Shown here: positions 15,585-19,154 of the stretch, one piece after another | Layout: each line of letters begins with the position of its first letter | How positions within the stretch are numbered: the first letter of the stretch is position 1 | Assembly: GCA_937998635.1 (NCBI GenBank) | Contig: CALLDA010000189.1 | Coordinates: forward strand, 1-19,154 | Source: an uncultured Pseudomonadales bacterium | GTDB taxonomy: Bacteria > Pseudomonadota > Gammaproteobacteria > Pseudomonadales > Porticoccaceae | Direction: 5' to 3' | Length of the DNA stretch: 19,154 nt | Position numbers and translations under genes: made by a program | Notes under the pieces: model-generated | What the model was told of the DNA's origin: nothing | Seen by the model: only the letters and a program-made list of their open reading frames with translations | Database searches by the model: none

Positions 15585-16307
15585 CTAGTACTTGGGCATG
15601 GCGGAAATTGTAGACTCAATCCACAGTTTAACTTCTTCAGTGAGTTGCTTACTGTCTGCATCGATGGTCGGCATCGGTTTTCCTATAACGACATGAATAG
15701 TACCTGGATATTTTAAAAATTTGTGGGCTGGCCAACAGGTTCCAGCATTGTGTGCGATCGGAAGCAAAGGCACCTGTGCAGCAATCGCCAAGGCGGTACC
15801 GCTGCGCCCGTAGGTCCCTGTTTCGCCTACGGCCATCCGCGTTCCTTCTGGATAGAGCAAAACGTTATTCCCTTCAGCGAGTCGTTGTTTGCCCTGAGAA
15901 AGGATGCCTCGTAAGGCAGCGCGAGGGTTAGAGCGGTCAATGGCGATAGGCATGGTCATGGCCAGGCCCCAACCAAATAGCGGTATTTTTAACAGTTCTC
16001 GCTTTAAAATAGTACTGACAGGGCGGAGGGTGCGCTGTAAAAAATAAGTTTCCCAGCTTGATTGATGTTTACTGAGAGCGACAAACGGCGTATCGGGGAT
16101 ATTGTCTAAACCCGAGATCTCGACCTTAATAGAGCAGCTTATATTTAACCATCTGACAATCAGCACATTTGCCGTTGTCAGTAGGTTCTGACGGGCTTTG
16201 TGGGGCAGTAGCAAGCCTACGGTAAAGCCCAGTATCGAAAATAGGGCGACGATGGGAATATAACCTACGTAGTATAGGGTGGATCTCAAACCTAGTATCA
16301 ATTGCAC
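15585..16307 (-). CDS. 1-acyl-sn-glycerol-3-phosphate acyltransferase-like (PlsC family)
   Basis: Members of this family move an acyl chain from acyl-ACP or acyl-CoA to a lysophospholipid at the inner membrane. The protein (240 residues from the GTG at 16307) has a hydrophobic N-terminus (about residues 5-35), then KHQSSWE, KRELLKIPLFGWGLAM and LLYPEGTR, the ordered acyltransferase blocks. The first block is normally HX4D; here the acid is glutamate (H81, E86), a variant seen in some proteobacterial relatives. I prefer GTG at 16307 because AAAGG lies about 8 nt upstream; a TTG at 16328 would overlap gmhB by 17 nt. It follows gmhB by 4 nt, as next to gyrB in Pseudomonas. Phosphatidate synthesis versus envelope lipid remodelling cannot be decided from sequence. 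Confidence 0.9.
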   Translation of the reverse strand: MQLILGLRSTLYYVGYIPIVALFSILGFTVGLLLPHKARQNLLTTANVLIVRWLNISCSIKVEISGLDNIPDTPFVALSKHQSSWETYFLQRTLRPVSTILKRELLKIPLFGWGLAMTMPIAIDRSNPRAALRGILSQGKQRLAEGNNVLLYPEGTRMAVGETGTYGRSGTALAIAAQVPLLPIAHNAGTCWPAHKFLKYPGTIHVVIGKPMPTIDADSKQLTEEVKLWIESTISAMPKY

Positions 16308-16311
16308 GAAT

Positions 16312-16866
16312 TCACCTTTGACGATCAATCAGGTTGGTAACGACAGCATTCAGATCGTCAAACACGGGGGTATTAATTAGTTCCGTGTTATCTTTTTGCA
16401 GTAAGTGCTCACTTACCTCGCCCTTCCCGGTTCGTACCAATACCGCTTGGCAGCCCAGGGCAAGGCCAGCCTGTAAATCTCGTATGCTATCACCGACGAC
16501 AGGGACTTCCTGCAGGCTGGTCTGGAACTCATCGGCAATTGCTTCTAGCAGTCCGGGGGCAGGTTTTCGACATTGGCATTTATCTTCCGGTAGATGGGGG
16601 CAGTAGAATATTCCGTCGATATGACCGCCCGCATCTTCCACCAAATCACACATCTTTTTGTGCATGGCTTCCAGTTCATCAAGGCCAAATAAACCGCGGG
16701 ATAGCCCTGACTGGTTTGTCGCTATTGCGACGGTGTAGCCAGCCTTGCTGAGTTTTGCGATGGCCTCAATACTGCCGGGCAAGGGTATCCACTCGCTAGC
16801 GTTTTTCACATAATCGTCGGAATCGTGATTTATAACGCCGTCTCTATCAAGAATAATTAGCTTCAC
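16312..16866 (-). CDS. gmhB: D-glycero-beta-D-manno-heptose-1,7-bisphosphate 7-phosphatase
   Basis: GmhB removes the 7-phosphate in ADP-heptose synthesis, giving heptose 1-phosphate for the lipopolysaccharide inner core. The 184-residue protein has the HAD nucleophile motif LDRDGVINHD (D7, D9), the ATNQSG motif (49-54), a zinc loop C89-x-H91-x5-C97-x-C99 followed by RKP, and VGDSIRDL (124-131). The zinc loop separates GmhB from histidinol phosphatases with similar folds, though these can still be confused. The start is GTG at 16864-16866, 8 nt after the glyS stop, without a strong ribosome binding site, so coupling to glyS is likely. The bifunctional heptose kinase and isomerase genes are not in the window. 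Confidence 0.92.
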   Translation of the reverse strand: MKLIILDRDGVINHDSDDYVKNASEWIPLPGSIEAIAKLSKAGYTVAIATNQSGLSRGLFGLDELEAMHKKMCDLVEDAGGHIDGIFYCPHLPEDKCQCRKPAPGLLEAIADEFQTSLQEVPVVGDSIRDLQAGLALGCQAVLVRTGKGEVSEHLLQKDNTELINTPVFDDLNAVVTNLIDRQR

Positions 16867-16874
16867 TTTGGATG

Positions 16875-18950
16875 TTACTTCGATGCTGCGAGCAGGGAAA
16901 TATCGGCTATTTCGAGAAACAAGCTACGCAGCTGATTAAGCAGAGCAAGGCGATTATTGCGTAACTTTTCGTCTTCCACAATTACCATGACTTCATCAAA
17001 AAAGGCATCAACGGGCTCTCTTAAGGTGGCCAGTAGAGCCAATGCAGCGGTGTAATTTCTATCGTTCAATAAATCACCCAGGGGTGCCGAGGTCTGGTTT
17101 ATTGCTTGAGCAAGGGCCTGCTCTTCCGGGGCAACGAGCAATGTTGGGTCAAGATTGATCTGCGCATCAATTCCGCCTTGTTTACTTAAAATATTTGCGA
17201 CGCGTTTATTGGCGCTGGCTAATGCCGGGGCCTCTGCCTGTTTGGCAAAGTCTGCAACGGCCTTTATGCGTTGGACGATATCAACCGGGTTCGTGAGTTG
17301 TTTTATAGTCACGGCTTGAATGGCTTCGGTAGGAACGTCATCGCCTTCAAACCAAGCATTAAAACGACCTATAAGGTAAGTGAATACTTGCTCCACAGAA
17401 GCCGTTGGTACCGATAGTGTGGTATAGCATTTTGCGGCCTGGTTCAGTGCGGCAGATAGGTCCAGATTGATTTCGTGGTCCACAAGAATACGTAGTACAG
17501 CGAGGCTAGCTCGTCTCAAGGCAAAGGGGTCGCTCGAACCTGTCGGAGCCTGGCCGATAGCGAAGATGCCTACTAAAGTGTCCAGGCGATCTGCCAGGGC
17601 CAGGGTTATGCCTACCTTGCTCTGAGGAAGTTCATCACCGCTGAATCGGGGTAAATACTGTTCGCTCAGTGCTAAGGCAATAGTCGGATCAAGGTTTTCG
17701 GCAAGAGCATAATGCTCACCCATAATGCCTTGTAAATCGGGGAACTCCTGGACCAAAGCAGTGAGCAAATCGGATTTGCTCAGTTGCGCTGCTAGTTTTG
17801 CTTGCTCAGGATTGGCGCCAATCTGAGTGGCAAGATATTCTGCGAGCTGTGCCACGCGCTCAGTTTTATCAAACACAGAACCGAGTTTTTCCTGAAAGAC
17901 GATATTGCGAAGTTTCTCCCGCTGAGCAATCAGGGGCGTCTTAAGGTCGGTTTTGTAGAAAAATGCGGCATCTGCTAGCCGAGGCCGGATAACTCGTTCG
18001 TTGCCTGCGATCACGCTGCTGGGATCCTTGCTGTCGATATTAGCGACCGTGATAAACACCGGTAACAGCTGTTTGTTGTCATTAACAATGTGGAAGTATT
18101 TTTGATGCTCTTTCATTGAGGAGATCAGGGCCGGGGCGGGAACCGCCAGAAATCGTTCATCGAACTGGCCAGATAAAGCCACTGGCCATTCGTTAAGTGC
18201 TGTTACTTCGTCGAGTAGGGCAGCATCGATGACGGCTTCGCCCCCGTGTTTAGCCGCCTCGGCCTCGACGCCAGCACGGATCAGTTCCCGTCGCTCGCAA
18301 AAATCGGCAATGACATGACTCTGTCGGAGCTTATCTGCGTAGTCCCCAGCTTTGTTTATCGTGATGGCTTCGGGGTGATGAAAGCGGTGGCCTCGACTTT
18401 GATTGCTGGCGCTGAGGCCCATGATTTGCGCGGGAATTACCTCTTCGCCATAGACCATAAGCACCCACTTTACAGGGCGGACAAATTCGACCCTGCTAGC
18501 CCCCCATCTCATGCGTTTAGCGATCGGTAGATCCGCCAGGCACAATTCGATCAATTCGGGTAACAAGCTGGCCGTTGTTTGACCGGTCTGTATTTTCCGA
18601 AACACCAGACGCTCGCCTTTTTCCGTGTCGGTGGTTTCCAGCTCCTCAACAGAGACGCCACAGCCGCGGGCAAAACCTTGAGCGGCCTTGCTAGGCGCGC
18701 CGTCAGCGTCAAAGGCGGCTTTTACGGCTGGGCCGAGTTTTTCGATGGCACTATCGGCTTGTTGTTCGCTAAGGTCTGAGACCAGCAAAGCCAGGCGTCT
18801 TGGTGTGGCAAAACCCTTAATGGCGGCATGTGTCAAATTGGCTTGCTGTAGCTGGGCTTCAAAGCCCAGACTAAAAGCGTTCATCAAATTGTTGAGAGAT
18901 TTTGGCGGCAGCTCTTCAGTACCTATTTCAACCAGGAAATCTTTGCTCAT
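16875..18950 (-). CDS. glyS: Glycyl-tRNA synthetase beta subunit
   Basis: GlyS is the large, tRNA-binding subunit of the alpha2beta2 glycyl-tRNA synthetase; it works with GlyQ, which holds the adenylation site. The 691-residue length matches the family (E. coli 689). Recognisable blocks are the N-terminus DFLVEIGTEELPPKSL, RFATPRRL-like GFATPRRLALLV, MRWGASRVEFVRPVKW, MKEHQKYFHIVND, the segment RVIRPRLADAAFFYKTD and SSDPFALRRASL. The ATG at 18948-18950 overlaps the glyQ stop as ATGA, indicating translational coupling. It is transcribed against gyrB, as in Pseudomonas. Confidence 0.98.
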   Translation of the reverse strand: MSKDFLVEIGTEELPPKSLNNLMNAFSLGFEAQLQQANLTHAAIKGFATPRRLALLVSDLSEQQADSAIEKLGPAVKAAFDADGAPSKAAQGFARGCGVSVEELETTDTEKGERLVFRKIQTGQTTASLLPELIELCLADLPIAKRMRWGASRVEFVRPVKWVLMVYGEEVIPAQIMGLSASNQSRGHRFHHPEAITINKAGDYADKLRQSHVIADFCERRELIRAGVEAEAAKHGGEAVIDAALLDEVTALNEWPVALSGQFDERFLAVPAPALISSMKEHQKYFHIVNDNKQLLPVFITVANIDSKDPSSVIAGNERVIRPRLADAAFFYKTDLKTPLIAQREKLRNIVFQEKLGSVFDKTERVAQLAEYLATQIGANPEQAKLAAQLSKSDLLTALVQEFPDLQGIMGEHYALAENLDPTIALALSEQYLPRFSGDELPQSKVGITLALADRLDTLVGIFAIGQAPTGSSDPFALRRASLAVLRILVDHEINLDLSAALNQAAKCYTTLSVPTASVEQVFTYLIGRFNAWFEGDDVPTEAIQAVTIKQLTNPVDIVQRIKAVADFAKQAEAPALASANKRVANILSKQGGIDAQINLDPTLLVAPEEQALAQAINQTSAPLGDLLNDRNYTAALALLATLREPVDAFFDEVMVIVEDEKLRNNRLALLNQLRSLFLEIADISLLAASK

Positions 18951-19154
18951 GCGCTCTGCTCCTTTGCTGCAGCAATCACTTCCTGGGCAAGTTCAGGTGG
19001 TGCTAAAGGAAAACCCTGGGCTAGCCGTGACTGGAAATAGGCTTCAGCTACCCCACGTGACATGGTTCTAACGCGCAAAATAAATCGTTGCCGCTCAGTG
19101 ACTGAAATCGCGTGGCGAGCATCGAGCAGGTTAAAGGCGTGGGATGCTTTCATA
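18947..19154 (-). CDS. glyQ: Glycyl-tRNA synthetase alpha subunit (5' part cut by window edge)
   Basis: Only the C-terminal 68 whole codons are present, running off the right edge of the window. The translated segment contains KASHAFNLLDARHAISVTERQ and RFILRVRTMSRGVAEAYFQSR, which match the C-terminus of GlyQ (in E. coli KASHSFNLLDARKAVS...). The catalytic class II motifs lie outside the window. The stop TGA at 18947-18949 overlaps the glyS start. The C-terminal tail (LAPPELAQEVIAAAKEQSA) is longer than in E. coli. It presumably leads the glyQ-glyS-gmhB-acyltransferase transcript. Confidence 0.95.
   Translation of the reverse strand, partial: MKASHAFNLLDARHAISVTERQRFILRVRTMSRGVAEAYFQSRLAQGFPLAPPELAQEVIAAAKEQSA

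Noticed and set aside
16401..16416. GTAAGT/ACTTAC inverted repeat inside gmhB resembling the one after gyrB
   Set aside because: Only six-base arms within a coding region, and no third copy with the same spacing; most likely chance.
19050..19058. CACGTG core in glyQ as a third parS site
   Set aside because: The flanks do not match GTTNCACGTGNAAC, so it is a chance CACGTG.

Overview
The window is the replication-origin neighbourhood of a gammaproteobacterial chromosome. All genes are housekeeping genes of kinds found beside oriC: chromosome partitioning (parB, parA), tRNA and rRNA modification (rsmG, mnmG, mnmE), ribosomal protein L34 and RNase P protein (rpmH, rnpA), membrane protein insertion (yidD, yidC), replication, repair and supercoiling (dnaA, dnaN, recF, gyrB), and an envelope and translation group (acyltransferase, gmhB, glyS, glyQ). 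A block of gyrB followed by convergent acyltransferase, gmhB, glyS and glyQ is, from memory, the arrangement in Pseudomonas aeruginosa (PA0004-PA0009). The host is therefore probably a Pseudomonas-, Cellvibrio- or Spongiibacter-like member of the class, with a more moderate GC content than Pseudomonas. I cannot name a genus from sequence alone.

Layout. Positions 1-4229 carry parB (cut by the window edge), parA, rsmG and mnmG, all on the minus strand and tightly packed. Positions 4230-4779 are a 550-bp non-coding, divergent intergenic region with a very AT-rich core (about 19% GC over 4321-4440). Positions 4780-8674 carry rpmH-rnpA-yidD-yidC-mnmE on the plus strand. Positions 8675-9067 are a 393-bp non-coding region with one perfect DnaA box. 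Positions 9068-15310 carry dnaA-dnaN-recF-gyrB on the plus strand. Positions 15329-19154 carry, on the minus strand, a small charged hypothetical protein, an acyltransferase, gmhB, glyS and glyQ (cut by the edge).

How it fits together. DnaA would open the origin, DnaN clamps the polymerase, RecF acts at stalled forks and GyrB removes supercoils. ParA and ParB segregate the new origins by binding parS. Two excellent 16-bp parS palindromes lie inside recF (12196-12211 and 12832-12847), so the partition genes and their sites are both present. The most notable structural point is the orientation of the rpmH-to-mnmE block. In the Pseudomonas-type layout rpmH faces dnaA divergently, while here the block is flipped, so mnmE runs into dnaA and rpmH diverges from mnmG. 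This leaves two intergenic regions that could each hold all or part of oriC, and transcription polarity favours the mnmG-rpmH gap.

I found no mobile elements, CRISPR arrays, tRNA or rRNA genes, or accessory system, and nothing that looks like an undescribed multi-gene system. Several start codons are not ATG (parA, rsmG, dnaA TTG; mnmE, gmhB GTG; rnpA TTG or GTG).
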